From positions 1 through 64,000 of the forward strand of contig NZ_LT622356.1 of NCBI RefSeq assembly GCF_900098925.1: a stretch of DNA of 64,000 nucleotides. The letters are read 5' to 3'. The notes below the pieces were generated by a model that worked only from the letters and a program-made list of their open reading frames with translations, was not told the origin of the DNA and did no database searches. This DNA is from Bacillus massiliglaciei (GTDB taxonomy: Bacteria; Bacillota; Bacilli; Bacillales; DSM-1321). Position numbers and translations under genes: made by a program. This document shows, one piece after another, positions 52,382 to 61,526 of the stretch (its first letter is position 1; each line of letters opens with the position of its first letter).

Positions 52382-54130
52382 CTATTTAACAGGATATCCT
52401 GTTAAAATAAAACTATCATTACTATCCTTTTTAAGTATTATTTTTGCGTTTGTAACATTCTCGATTACTTCTGAATTTCTAGTAGCACTTCTACCAATTA
52501 TTTTCCCATCACCTTTGAATTTTAAAGGTAAGGTAGGTCTACTATTTGGGTCTGATATCCATTTTTGGATTTTCTCGATATTCTTAGGTTCTCTAAGAAC
52601 TGTATCAGCAACTTTTTCAGCTGTCATTCTATCCTTAAAAGTAGAAGAACCAGTAATTTTAGGATTATTTTTCAATCTCTCCAATAATTGTTCATCCGTT
52701 TTTCCGACATGCCTATCTATTAAATGCCCACCTTTTAACTCATGAGCAGCTAATCCACCACCAGGGGCTAGAGAACTTTTATCTCCTTGCTTAACATTAT
52801 CTATATCCTTAGTAACACCACCCCCAGCTCCCTTCCCCTCAACCTTCCCAGGAGAAGCAGAAACAATCGAATCCATCCGATTTTCGATCATAGTTCTGTT
52901 CATCATATTGATGGGTGCTTGATTCGCCGCACTTAGCTGAAAGGGCGGATTGGGCATTAAGGTTTGTCTAAAGAACTGGGTGACATCCTGGATGTATTGT
53001 TGGCTGCCATTTTTTATATGGCTCAGCCATGCGGCGTTTTCTTTCTTGATTCCGCCCAAGCCTTGAACGGATTCTGTTGGCTTTTTGGAGATGGCTGAGC
53101 GGGTTCCGCTGGCTTTATTGATACTTTTTTCCACTTTTAACAGCTTGAGGTATTTGGCTTTGCCGGCGTATGGGATGAAGGAAGTGGCTGCACTTCCCGA
53201 TGCGTACATGATTCCTTCTTTTTCAGCGGTGTCTGATATGGATTGAGCCATCGATTCAAGGATAATGACCGGATCTTCTATAATCAGTTCGAGCGTTTCC
53301 GCAGCACTCTCTATCCTTTTATCGGAAGCTTTTTTTAGAAAATCCGGTTCTATACTATCTGGAATCAGGTCTGATACGGCAATGATGCCAGCATCGATAA
53401 CAAGCGTAACAACGCCTTTCAGTATCTCCAGAATTGTATCCTCTACCCCATCTCTAAAATCCCTGATTCCACCAGTCGTTACAGAAACCGCATCGCTTAT
53501 CTTTTCATAAAAATTCATATAGCGATCTTGGACCGCCGCGGCCTTGTTTGCATATTCGTCATCTGTGTTTTCAAACTTTTTTACTTTTGACTCATAGAGG
53601 TCCCACAGCTCCTCCATTTTATGTTTAAGCCTGGATTGAGCGGATTCCATGTCGTTTCGAAGGCTTGCCAGCTTCTGTTGATTAGATCTGCTGCGCTCTT
53701 TTTCTTCCGGATCTGCATCGTCCAACAGACTAGACAGAAGGCTTGGGGACCGATTGGCTTCCAAGATTGCACGGGTAAGGCTGTTCGTTACTCCCCATTC
53801 AATCTGTGAGAGATTCCCCCAAATATCGTTCCGGTCGACTCTCATCATGCTGTTTCTGGAAATAGGTGTGATATAAGCTGTTGTATCGGCCACATAGCTT
53901 TCAAACAATGTCAATAAATCCTCAATTTGCGTCTGATAGCTTTGGATATTTTTCTTGGATTGCTGCATGAGATCGTCCCAGGCTTCCAGGCTCTTTCCTG
54001 CATTCCTCTCTGCGTAGACCGCTATTGTGTTGAGAGAACTCTGCATCTGATGCAGGGCATGCCTATATGTATGAAGCTTTTCAATGATCTGGTCCAGCGT
54101 TCCATAGTTGATTTGGATGTCCCGTTTCAT
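52382..54130 (-). CDS. LXG-type T7SS effector with CdiA RNase A-like toxin domain
   Basis: A 582-aa polymorphic toxin. Residues 1-230 are helical and WXG100/LXG-like, with MMRVDRNDIWGNLSQIE typical of such Bacillus proteins, and probably target it to the EssC secretion machine. A middle part with hydrophobic stretches (about 215-330) follows. The last 120 residues match the CdiA RNase A-like toxin family: HLIDRHVGKTDEQLLERL (His474), STFKDRMTAEKVAD and the final ILTGYPVK (Thr577, Tyr579), fitting the His and Thr-x-Tyr residues of the known CdiA RNase. It should cleave RNA in target cells. Its start overlaps the stop of the upstream helper gene (ATGA). Confidence 0.85.
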   Translation of the reverse strand: MKRDIQINYGTLDQIIEKLHTYRHALHQMQSSLNTIAVYAERNAGKSLEAWDDLMQQSKKNIQSYQTQIEDLLTLFESYVADTTAYITPISRNSMMRVDRNDIWGNLSQIEWGVTNSLTRAILEANRSPSLLSSLLDDADPEEKERSRSNQQKLASLRNDMESAQSRLKHKMEELWDLYESKVKKFENTDDEYANKAAAVQDRYMNFYEKISDAVSVTTGGIRDFRDGVEDTILEILKGVVTLVIDAGIIAVSDLIPDSIEPDFLKKASDKRIESAAETLELIIEDPVIILESMAQSISDTAEKEGIMYASGSAATSFIPYAGKAKYLKLLKVEKSINKASGTRSAISKKPTESVQGLGGIKKENAAWLSHIKNGSQQYIQDVTQFFRQTLMPNPPFQLSAANQAPINMMNRTMIENRMDSIVSASPGKVEGKGAGGGVTKDIDNVKQGDKSSLAPGGGLAAHELKGGHLIDRHVGKTDEQLLERLKNNPKITGSSTFKDRMTAEKVADTVLREPKNIEKIQKWISDPNSRPTLPLKFKGDGKIIGRSATRNSEVIENVTNAKIILKKDSNDSFILTGYPVK

Positions 54131-54434
54131 GACTGCCCGCTCCGAATCGCCCTGCCCACTTCTTCGTCTGCCTTTTTCATTTCTTCCAATATTCCTTTAC
54201 CGGCTGCATAGACGTCATTCATGTTTTTTACTAAATCCGTATTCATATCATTATTCATATGATCCAGAATCGCATCCACTTTTTCTATAAATCAGAATGA
54301 AAGCTTTTCAGCTGATTTCTTGTCCCCGTACGAAAGGTGTCTGTGTAACTGCTAAACTCGTCGATACTGGATTGCAGGGTTTGTAAAGTGGCCTGCAGCT
54401 CGCGGATATCCATCTTGATATGTTCGGTTCCCAA
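54127..54434 (-). pseudogene. LXG helper protein (Lap2/DUF5344-like), frameshifted
   Basis: AGGAG lies seven bases before a TTG at 54434. The frame reads GTEHIKMDIRELQATLQTLQ to FHSDL and stops at 54285. One added base at 54288-54291 lets it continue as FIEKVDAILDHMNNDM to a TGA that overlaps the toxin ATG, giving about 102 aa. Total length (308) is one short of a multiple of three, as expected for a one-base deletion. Helical proteins of this size upstream of LXG toxins act as targeting factors. The deletion may be natural or a sequence error. Confidence 0.7.
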
Positions 54435-54459
54435 TTCTACACTCCTCTCTGCTATTTTC

Positions 54460-54669
54460 TCATCTAAAATGAACGGATTCAATGGCGGCGATCAGCCGAT
54501 TCAGTTCAGTGATCATTTCTTCCGTTTTTTCGCGCATTTCTTCTTCCACAGAAGCATTTTCTAAGTCCATTTGCTCGAAATTCTTCTGTATCCCATATTT
54601 GGCATCTTCCAAAGAGGAGATCATATTGGATGCTACGCTATAACAAAAACCGGACGTATAGTTTGCCAT
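54460..54669 (-). CDS. Small helical LXG-associated protein (69 aa)
   Basis: A 69-aa protein, mostly one or two amphipathic helices (MISSLEDAKYGIQKNFEQMD, EEEMREKTEEMITELNRLIAAI). Its ATG overlaps the stop of the DUF4176-like gene (TAATG), and the next helper starts within 30 bases. By position it is a Lap1-like helper for LXG export, but it is shorter than known ones, so the function is inferred. Confidence 0.6.
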   Translation of the reverse strand: MANYTSGFCYSVASNMISSLEDAKYGIQKNFEQMDLENASVEEEMREKTEEMITELNRLIAAIESVHFR

Positions 54670-55363
54670 TATCTTTCACCCGCTTTTTCCATTTCCATCT
54701 GAAGGGATTGCATATCCTGTGCGGAAAACTCAATTGAAGTCATATTTTTTTCTACAATCAGCTCTTCTTTCATAAGCAGCTCAAACGCTTCTTCCATTTC
54801 ATCTTTAAAACCCGTATGGATCACATTTGTAATCAAGGGCTCTGTAAAATAGAGGATGGCATCCTTCTTCATTTCCCCTACAGGGTACACCACACCGCCG
54901 TACGGAAAAAACGTTTGATAGCCTGTTGGCACTGTAAAACGTTTGGTGATGACAATTTTGGCGGTGAGGAAGTTTGCTGCTCCGGAAGAAAGTAAAGCGG
55001 GTTCAGCTCCACCACTGACCCTAACGGCAGCACTTCTCTCATAATTTCAATGCAGGAAGTAACGAAAGGGAAGAAAAGAGTTTCATGTAAACAATAATGG
55101 GTCCGTTTAAACTGAACTACATGTTCATCATTCTCTTTTCTATAATAAATTGCTTCCCCATTTGTGCTTTTTATATCGCAGGAAGAGAACCCTTGCTTGA
55201 AAGCAAAATAAAGTTCCTGAAATACGAGCTCATCCTCCAGGTATAAATCAGCGAACTCCTGGATTGCCGCACGGTATCTGCCTTTTGATTCATCTGATAA
55301 GGAGTCCATGATTTGAGCTATTTTTTGCATAGCCAGTGCCTTTAACTGAGTCTTATGATTCAA
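54669..55363 (-). pseudogene. DUF4176-domain protein (LXG chaperone-like), frameshifted
   Basis: TTG at 55363 has GGGAGGG six bases upstream. The first part (NHKTQLKALAMQKIAQIMDSL to LPLGSVVELNPLYFLPE) is in one frame. The rest (LTAKIVITKRF, TGYQTFFPYGGVVYPVG, LITNVIHTGFKDEMEEAFELL) is in the next frame, with the break near 54940-54990. Joined, it is about 231 aa: an N-terminal helical region plus a DUF4176 domain, the family of cytosolic chaperones for LXG toxins. The length (695) is one short of a multiple of three, so one base seems deleted. Confidence 0.7.
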
Positions 55364-55656
55364 ACCGTTCCCTCCCTCTCATGTTAAATTTTTACATACA
55401 TATATATTATAAACGAATGAATTGGAAATGATATGGTTAAAAATATCTAAATACCAAGGACTCACTATAATACCTTTTTTTTCTAAAGGTGGGAGGCGTT
55501 TTACAAGATTATGTTCCAGCTTTCAGAGAAGCCCTAAACGACGGGAAGTGGAAGGGTCAAGGCTGGCATAAAAAACCTCTTTGGCTTAATAAAATCTGAA
55601 TTGCTTTATTTACAGAAGTTTGACAGTATGGAGCATCCCCAACAGAATTAGGATAA
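55364..55656. other. Upstream region of the LXG operon with unassigned fragments
   Basis: Holds the promoter area of the LXG operon (AT-rich, TATATATTATAAAC near 55402) and, on the plus strand at about 55498-55600, a short coding-like piece ending WHKKPLWLNKI and a stop. I cannot assign that piece; it may be part of a decayed mobile element. Confidence 0.35.
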
Positions 55657-55755
55657 TATACCCACCATTATAATCTCCATCAAATTAATGAAAAAATAAA
55701 AGGCATGACCCCGTATGATTTCCAGGTTCATGCCCTCGATTGCCTAACTAAATAA
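55657..55755 (+). pseudogene. Remnant of an IS3-type transposase C-terminus
   Basis: The frame reads YTHHYNLHQINEKIKGM, then TPYDFQVHA, and ends with TAA at 55755. This resembles the last 30 residues of IS3-family transposases (YN..RI..K.KGM.P..FR.HA). A stop lies directly before it and the rest of the element is absent. It overlaps the gabD terminator. Confidence 0.45.
55690..55736 (-). terminator. Terminator of the gab operon
   Basis: The complement forms GGCATGAACC, a loop, GGGGTCATGCC, then TTTTATTTTTT. It lies about 80 bases past the gabD stop. Confidence 0.8.
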
Positions 55756-55813
55756 AACATCTAACTTTTATTGGTTCCACACTTATTGTTTAGTCACTTT
55801 CTTACAAAGAGAA

Positions 55814-57238
55814 TTACAGTCCGATTGAAATAAATTTCACTTCTAAGTACTCGTCAATGCCCAGGTGGCTTCCTTCGCGTCCGAGTCCGCTTTCTTTGAA
55901 ACCGCCGAATGGCGCCTGTGCCACGGATGGAAGTCCGTCATTCAATCCGACAATTCCGTATTCAAGTCCTTCGGAAATTTGAACGGCTTCACTGATGTTT
56001 TCACTGAATACATAGGCTGCCAATCCATATGGAGAGTTATTGGCGCGCTCAATCACTTCTTCCGTTGTCTGGTATGTAGCGATTGGAGCAAGCGGGCCAA
56101 ATGTTTCTTCATTCATGCAGAGCATATCGTCTGTCACATCGACAAGAACGGTCGGTTCCACAAAGAATCCGTTCAGATGATCGAGCTTGCCTCCGCCGAT
56201 TGCGATTCTTGCGCCTTTTTTCTCAGCGTCTTCCAATTGATTAGACACTTTCTTCACGGCACGGTCATCGATCAGCGGCCCGATATCCACGCCTTCTTCC
56301 AAACCGTTGCCGACTTTAAATTCAGCGACCGCTTTCGTAAATGCATCAACAAAGGCATCTTTCACCGTTTCATGGACATATACGCGGTTGGCGCATACAC
56401 AGGTTTGGCCGGCATTGCGGTATTTAGAAGCAATTAAGCCTTGAGCCGCTTTTTCAATATCCGCATTGGCCGTCACGATAAATGGTGCATGTCCTCCAAG
56501 TTCAAGAGAAACCTTTTTCACGGTATCTGCCGCTTGGCGCATCAGCAGTTTGCCGACTGGCGTTGATCCGGTAAAGGAAATCTTCCGGACACGGCCGTCC
56601 TTCATCCATGTTTCCCCAATTGATTTGGCGTCTCCTGTAACGATATTAATGACACCCTTCGGAATGCCTGCCTCCTCTGCCAGTTCCACCAATCTAAACG
56701 CTGTCAGCGGTGTAAGCTCTGCCGGCTTGATGACTGCTGTACATCCCGCTGCCAAAGCAGGGGCCACTTTTCTTGTAATCATCGCTGCCGGGAAGTTCCA
56801 TGGCGTGATGGCAGCCATAACCCCAACTGGCTGCTTCTGAACAAGGATTCGTTTATTTTTTGCAGATGCAGGAATCGTTTCCCCGTAGACACGCTTTCCT
56901 TCCTCAGCATACCAGGAGATGAAGCTGTTGGCATAATTCACTTCGCCAATTGCCTCTTTCAGCGGTTTTCCCTGTTCTGTTGTCATAAGCTCTCCGATTT
57001 CTTCTTTTGCCTGATCAATAAGCTCATGCCATCTCATCAAATAGGCTCCGCGTTCTGCAGCTGTTAAAACAGACCATGTTTTGAACGCTTCATACGCTGC
57101 ATCAACGGCTTTTTCCGCTTCTGCCGCACCGCCGTTAGGGACCGTTGCAAATACTTCATTTGTTGCTGGATTCACGACTTCAATTTTTTCCGGTGTATCG
57201 ATCCATTCGCCGTCAACGTACATTTTCCATTGTTTCAT
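55814..57238 (-). CDS. gabD: Succinate-semialdehyde dehydrogenase (NADP-type)
   Basis: A 474-aa aldehyde dehydrogenase that oxidises succinic semialdehyde to succinate, the last step of GABA breakdown. Cofactor and catalytic motifs are ITPWNFPAAMITRK, FTGSTPVGK, LELGGHAPF (general-base Glu) and NAGQTCVCANR (nucleophile Cys); the second Cys three residues away is typical of GabD. The ATG at 57238 follows GGGAG by nine bases and lies inside the end of the permease gene. It is the last gene of gabT-gabR-gabP-gabD. Confidence 0.93.
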   Translation of the reverse strand: MKQWKMYVDGEWIDTPEKIEVVNPATNEVFATVPNGGAAEAEKAVDAAYEAFKTWSVLTAAERGAYLMRWHELIDQAKEEIGELMTTEQGKPLKEAIGEVNYANSFISWYAEEGKRVYGETIPASAKNKRILVQKQPVGVMAAITPWNFPAAMITRKVAPALAAGCTAVIKPAELTPLTAFRLVELAEEAGIPKGVINIVTGDAKSIGETWMKDGRVRKISFTGSTPVGKLLMRQAADTVKKVSLELGGHAPFIVTANADIEKAAQGLIASKYRNAGQTCVCANRVYVHETVKDAFVDAFTKAVAEFKVGNGLEEGVDIGPLIDDRAVKKVSNQLEDAEKKGARIAIGGGKLDHLNGFFVEPTVLVDVTDDMLCMNEETFGPLAPIATYQTTEEVIERANNSPYGLAAYVFSENISEAVQISEGLEYGIVGLNDGLPSVAQAPFGGFKESGLGREGSHLGIDEYLEVKFISIGL

Positions 57239-58661
57239 CTTCGAGCACTCCCTTTGCATTTTGTACTGGCACTTGTTTTTCTTCTATATGTGACTCATAT
57301 TTTCCTTTATTCATATGATAATAGAAATACGCGCCAATTAACATCCATATGCCTACCATGATCCACTCATACGGCCAAACCAGGGCTGCCGGCATTCCGG
57401 GCATATACAGCGTAATGAACCCAAGGCTTAAAACAAGCGCAATCCAGCCAATCGCATTTTGCTTTCCTGCCTTGAACGGGCGGGCCATATTGGGCTCTTT
57501 TTTACGTAAAAGAATGAAAGATAATGCGACAAGAAAGTACGCCACCACAATGCCAAGTCCCCCTGCATCCACAATCCATACAAGCGCAGGCCGTCCTAAC
57601 AGCGGCGCCAAAACTGCAAGTGCACCGAGGAAAAGAATGGCATGCGAAGGGGTTTTATATTTCGGATGCAAATAGCTGAACCATTTTGGCAGCATACCAG
57701 AGTCAGCCATGGCATAAATGATGCGGCTTCCGCCAATGATGAAGGCATTCCAGCTCGTCACAATGCCGCAGACTCCTCCGAATATTAAGATATTTGCGAA
57801 AATTTTAGATCCAAAGACAGCAGCCATCGCATCAGCCGTTGCCAATTCAGAAGCCGATAATGCTTCATGGCCTAAAGCCATGGAAACCCCAAAAGCGATG
57901 GCCAGATAAAAGATCACGGCACAGGCAACAGAAAAAATCAGAATCTTGCCGATTTCCCTTGGCGGCATGTTCGCTTCCTCCGCCACCTGCGGAATGACAT
58001 CGAACCCGACAAACAGGAAAGGCACCATGATAAGCACGGCCATAACCCCTCCGGCCCCTCCGTTAAAGAACGGCTGAAGATTCTGGGCATCTCCGTTGAT
58101 CGATGAGCCGAACACAAGGAACAGGCCAATCCCGACAATGAATATCGTCAGCACGCCCTGCATGAAGGCTGCGGGCTTTAATCCAAAATAATTGAGCGCC
58201 GTCAGCAAGACCGCTCCGCCAGAACCGATCAGCACCCATGTCAGATAAACATCCCAGCCGCTGATGGTCCACAAATACCCCGTTTGATAATCCGGAATGA
58301 TATAGTCCATGACGGTCGGGAGAGCAACCGCCTCAAAGGTCACAACCGATACATACCCGAGTGTGATGGCCCAGGAACCGATAAAGGCTGCTTTTCTTCC
58401 CATAGCGCGTTCTATGTAATGATGTTCCCCTCCCACATTCGGCATCGCCGAGGCGAGTTCCGCATACGTCAGGCCGACAAAGGTAACCAGCAATCCTCCG
58501 ATGACAAAGGCAACCAGTGCCCCCATCGATCCCGCCGAGTCAATCCAGTTTCCGGAAAGGACAACCCAGCCCCAGCCAAGCATGGCCCCAATCGATAAAA
58601 ACAGTACATCTACTTTTGACAGGACTTTTTTGAACTTCTTATTTTCCATCTCATGATTCAT
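57213..58661 (-). CDS. gabP: APC-family amino acid permease, probable GABA transporter
   Basis: A 482-aa transporter with about 12 helices: LFLSIGAMLGWGWVV in helix 1, ELASAMPNVGGEHHYIERAMG after helix 2, and VGFDVIPQVAEEANMPPREIG. The family takes up amino acids and amines. Its place between the sigma-54 activator and gabD points to GABA, but the protein differs from classical GabP and could import a related compound. The ATG at 58661 is nine bases after GAAGGG. Confidence 0.85.
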   Translation of the reverse strand: MNHEMENKKFKKVLSKVDVLFLSIGAMLGWGWVVLSGNWIDSAGSMGALVAFVIGGLLVTFVGLTYAELASAMPNVGGEHHYIERAMGRKAAFIGSWAITLGYVSVVTFEAVALPTVMDYIIPDYQTGYLWTISGWDVYLTWVLIGSGGAVLLTALNYFGLKPAAFMQGVLTIFIVGIGLFLVFGSSINGDAQNLQPFFNGGAGGVMAVLIMVPFLFVGFDVIPQVAEEANMPPREIGKILIFSVACAVIFYLAIAFGVSMALGHEALSASELATADAMAAVFGSKIFANILIFGGVCGIVTSWNAFIIGGSRIIYAMADSGMLPKWFSYLHPKYKTPSHAILFLGALAVLAPLLGRPALVWIVDAGGLGIVVAYFLVALSFILLRKKEPNMARPFKAGKQNAIGWIALVLSLGFITLYMPGMPAALVWPYEWIMVGIWMLIGAYFYYHMNKGKYESHIEEKQVPVQNAKGVLEDETMENVR

Positions 58662-58674
58662 CCGCTTCATCCCT

Positions 58675-60024
58675 TCAATCCAGATACTTTTTTATTTTCC
58701 GTATTGCCGATGATTGGCTTATGCCAAGAGCTTCAGCTGCTTTATAAGAAGAGCCGTATTGATCATATGCCTTTCTGATCATCGATTTTTCCACTTCTTC
58801 CAGCACTTCAGGCAGCGTGCGTCCTTCTTTTCCAAGACTCCCATGCTGCATTTCTGACGGCAGCTCACTTTCCATGACTGACCTTTCATTGGTGACAACA
58901 AGACGCTCAACCATATTGCCAAGCTCACGGATATTGCCTTTCCACTCAAAATCGATGAAGCTTTGCAGGACTTTTGGAGAAAACCGGACATTCCGGCCAT
59001 AGGTTTTGTTAAAATGATCGAGAAAATGATAGACAAGAGGAGCGATATCCTCTTTTCGTTCACGCAAAGGCGGAATAAAGATGGGAACAACATTCAGCCG
59101 ATAATATAGGTCGCGGCGAAAAGTACCTTCCTCCACCATCTGCTCCAGGTTTTTATTTGTTGCGGCAATAATGCGGAGATTCAGGGAAATTGGTTTTTTC
59201 CCTCCAAGAGGCCTGATCTGCTTTTCCTGCAATACATGAAGCAGCTTGCTCTGCGCCTGCAGCGAAAGCTCACCCACTTCATCCAGAAACAGCGTCCCGT
59301 GATTGGAAAGTTCAATTAAGCCCTTTCTTCCCGTCCGGGAGGCACCCGTAAAAGCGCCGGCTTCGTACCCAAACAGTTCCGACTCGATCAGCTGGTCGGG
59401 CAGGGCTGCGCAGTTTATTTCATTTAATACTTGCTCTTTCCGATGGCTTAGGGCATGAATGGCCCGGACGATTTTGCTTTTGCCTACACCGGTTTCACCC
59501 AGCAGCAGGACCGTCGTATCCACCTTAGCCACCTTTCTGATGGTTGAGAGTACATGCTCCATCTTTTCACTTTTCGATATCAATCCTTCTACTTCGACAG
59601 GCTCATGAAACTCTTTTTTATAGGAAGCCAACTGATCTTCCATTTCTTCTATTTTATTACGCAGACGGCTCAGCTCCGTTAAGTCGCGGGAATAGCTGAT
59701 GACGCTTTTTAATTCCCCGGCCTTATTAAACACGGGCTGCGTACGCACATGGAGAGTGCGTCCTGCATTCGTTGTCTGAAACAATTCGATCGGCGTCTTT
59801 TTTTCGATCACCTGCAGTGTTGCCGACGGATAAAAAATTCCCATTCTCTCTAAATCCTTCACATGCTTCCCAACTAAATGACCGGATGGCATTCCATAGT
59901 TCCGCTCACATGCCGAATTCACAAGAAGGACGATTCCTTCTGCATCAGTCAAAATGATTTCGTCAAATGATGATTCAAAAATATCCAGCAATTCTTCTTC
60001 CACAGAACCGAGTGACAGATTCAT
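58675..60024 (-). CDS. Sigma-54-dependent activator (PAS-AAA+-Fis HTH), GabR type
   Basis: A 449-aa enhancer-binding protein. A PAS domain (about 15-120; ILTDAEGIVLLVNSACERNYG) is followed by a short coiled coil. The AAA+ domain has Walker A GETGVGKS, the sigma-54 contact loop GAFTGA, Walker B FLDEVGE and the arginine-finger region RRDLYYRLNVVPI. A Fis-type HTH (YKAAEALGISQSSAIRKIKKYL) ends it. It should sense an effector through PAS and open sigma-54 promoters. In the B. cereus group a similar protein, GabR, activates the gab cluster; here a consensus -24/-12 lies before gabT. GGAGGGAGG precedes the ATG. Confidence 0.93.
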   Translation of the reverse strand: MNLSLGSVEEELLDIFESSFDEIILTDAEGIVLLVNSACERNYGMPSGHLVGKHVKDLERMGIFYPSATLQVIEKKTPIELFQTTNAGRTLHVRTQPVFNKAGELKSVISYSRDLTELSRLRNKIEEMEDQLASYKKEFHEPVEVEGLISKSEKMEHVLSTIRKVAKVDTTVLLLGETGVGKSKIVRAIHALSHRKEQVLNEINCAALPDQLIESELFGYEAGAFTGASRTGRKGLIELSNHGTLFLDEVGELSLQAQSKLLHVLQEKQIRPLGGKKPISLNLRIIAATNKNLEQMVEEGTFRRDLYYRLNVVPIFIPPLRERKEDIAPLVYHFLDHFNKTYGRNVRFSPKVLQSFIDFEWKGNIRELGNMVERLVVTNERSVMESELPSEMQHGSLGKEGRTLPEVLEEVEKSMIRKAYDQYGSSYKAAEALGISQSSAIRKIKKYLD

Positions 60025-60110
60025 AGAAAACCTCCCTCCAGACAGATTCACTTGAATGAATTATATCAGAAATTTCTGTCTCTTAGGAGGGGGTTCCATA
60101 TTTTGAAAAA

Positions 60111-61469
60111 TTAAACGGCCGGAATCGCTCCGCCAATTGCCTCTTTAATGGATGCTTCAATAATATCAAGGCCTTCTTCTAATTGATCCTCCGTAATTAC
60201 AAGCGGCATTAAGATCCGCAGAACATTTCCATAGGCACCCGCACTCAAAAGAAGCAATCCGCGCTGATTGGCCTCATGAATGATTTGGTTCGTTAAGGCT
60301 TTATTCGGCTCCTTCGTTTCCAGGTCTTTCACAAGCTCCATCGCACACATCGAACCGAGTCCGCGTACATCTCCGATAAAAGAGTACTTGGTCTGAAGCT
60401 GACGGAAGCGGTCCATTACGATACGGCCCAGCTTCTCAGCACGCTCATTTAATTTTTCTTCCTCAATTATGTCCAGAACCGCAAGCGCTGCCGCACATCC
60501 AAGCGGGCTTCCCGCATATGTGCCGCCCAATTCACCCGGAGAAGCCGCATCCATCACTTCGCTTCGTCCGATTACACCGCTGATTGGCACGCCCGCTCCG
60601 AGCGATTTAGAAACCGTAATTAAGTCTGGAACGACATCAAAATGCTCAATGCCGAAATATTTGCCTGTCCGGCCAAAGCCCGCCTGGATTTCATCAGAAA
60701 CAAACAGGATTCCATGCTTTTGACATTCTTCGTAAACAGCCTGAACAAATCGCTTCGACGGCACAATGAACCCGCCTTCGCCCTGTACCGGCTCCATGAC
60801 GACCGCCGCAATCGTTTCGGGGGCTACATCATTCACAAAGCAGTCGCGGAACTCTTGAATAATCAGATCCTCATACTCGGTTTCCGATACCTGTATCGGC
60901 CTGCGATACGCATATGGATACGGCGCTTTATAAACCTCCGGCGCAAATGGGCCGAATTCATATTTATAAGGTTTCACTTTGCTCGTCATCGTCATTGTCA
61001 TCAGCGTCCGGCCATGGAAGCCGCGGTTAAAGGAAATGACCCCGGGGCGCTTTGTATACTTGCGGGCAATTTTTACGGCATTTTCCACCGCTTCGGCACC
61101 GCTGTTTAAAAACATCACTTTCTTATCATGGCTGCCCGGCGCAATCGCTGCCAGCTTTTCCGCCAATTCGATATATGGCTCATACATCACCACATTGAAT
61201 CCGGTATGGATATATCGCTCCGTCTGGTCATGTATCGCCTGTTTTACTTTAGGATGGCCGTGGCCGACATTAATCGTGCCGATCGCCCCTACAAAATCAA
61301 TAAATGTATTTCCGTCCACGTCACGCACCAGCGCGCCTTTTGCTGTATCGACAAATGCCGGGATTCCATAGCTGACTCCCTTTGGCACAATGTTATTTCT
61401 TCTTTCCAGCAATTTTTCAGACTGGCTTCCTGGTAATGGGGTGGTTATGTTTGCAAACTGATCTGTCAT
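60111..61469 (-). CDS. gabT: 4-aminobutyrate aminotransferase
   Basis: A 452-aa class III PLP aminotransferase that turns GABA and 2-oxoglutarate into succinic semialdehyde and glutamate. Motifs are GAIGTINVGHGHPKV, FLNSGAEAVENAVKIAR, FVSDEIQAGFGRTG and the PLP lysine in LITVSKSLGAGVPISG. It is first in the gab operon. AAAGGAAG lies about nine bases before the ATG and a consensus sigma-54 promoter about 40 bases upstream. Confidence 0.95.
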   Translation of the reverse strand: MTDQFANITTPLPGSQSEKLLERRNNIVPKGVSYGIPAFVDTAKGALVRDVDGNTFIDFVGAIGTINVGHGHPKVKQAIHDQTERYIHTGFNVVMYEPYIELAEKLAAIAPGSHDKKVMFLNSGAEAVENAVKIARKYTKRPGVISFNRGFHGRTLMTMTMTSKVKPYKYEFGPFAPEVYKAPYPYAYRRPIQVSETEYEDLIIQEFRDCFVNDVAPETIAAVVMEPVQGEGGFIVPSKRFVQAVYEECQKHGILFVSDEIQAGFGRTGKYFGIEHFDVVPDLITVSKSLGAGVPISGVIGRSEVMDAASPGELGGTYAGSPLGCAAALAVLDIIEEEKLNERAEKLGRIVMDRFRQLQTKYSFIGDVRGLGSMCAMELVKDLETKEPNKALTNQIIHEANQRGLLLLSAGAYGNVLRILMPLVITEDQLEEGLDIIEASIKEAIGGAIPAV

Positions 61470-61509
61470 ATTCGTCTCTTCCTTTCAGGTTGGTTTGTTA
61501 CTATATCAA

Positions 61510-61526
61510 TGCAAAAAACGTGCCAA
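61510..61526 (-). promoter_or_regulatory. Consensus sigma-54 promoter of the gab operon
   Basis: The complement reads TTGGCACG, TTTT, TTGCA, a perfect -24/-12 sigma-54 promoter. It ends 41 bases before the gabT start. An imperfect dyad (TTTAAGACT and AGTCTAAA, about 61577-61600) lies 50-75 bases upstream, a suitable place for the activator. Confidence 0.92.
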
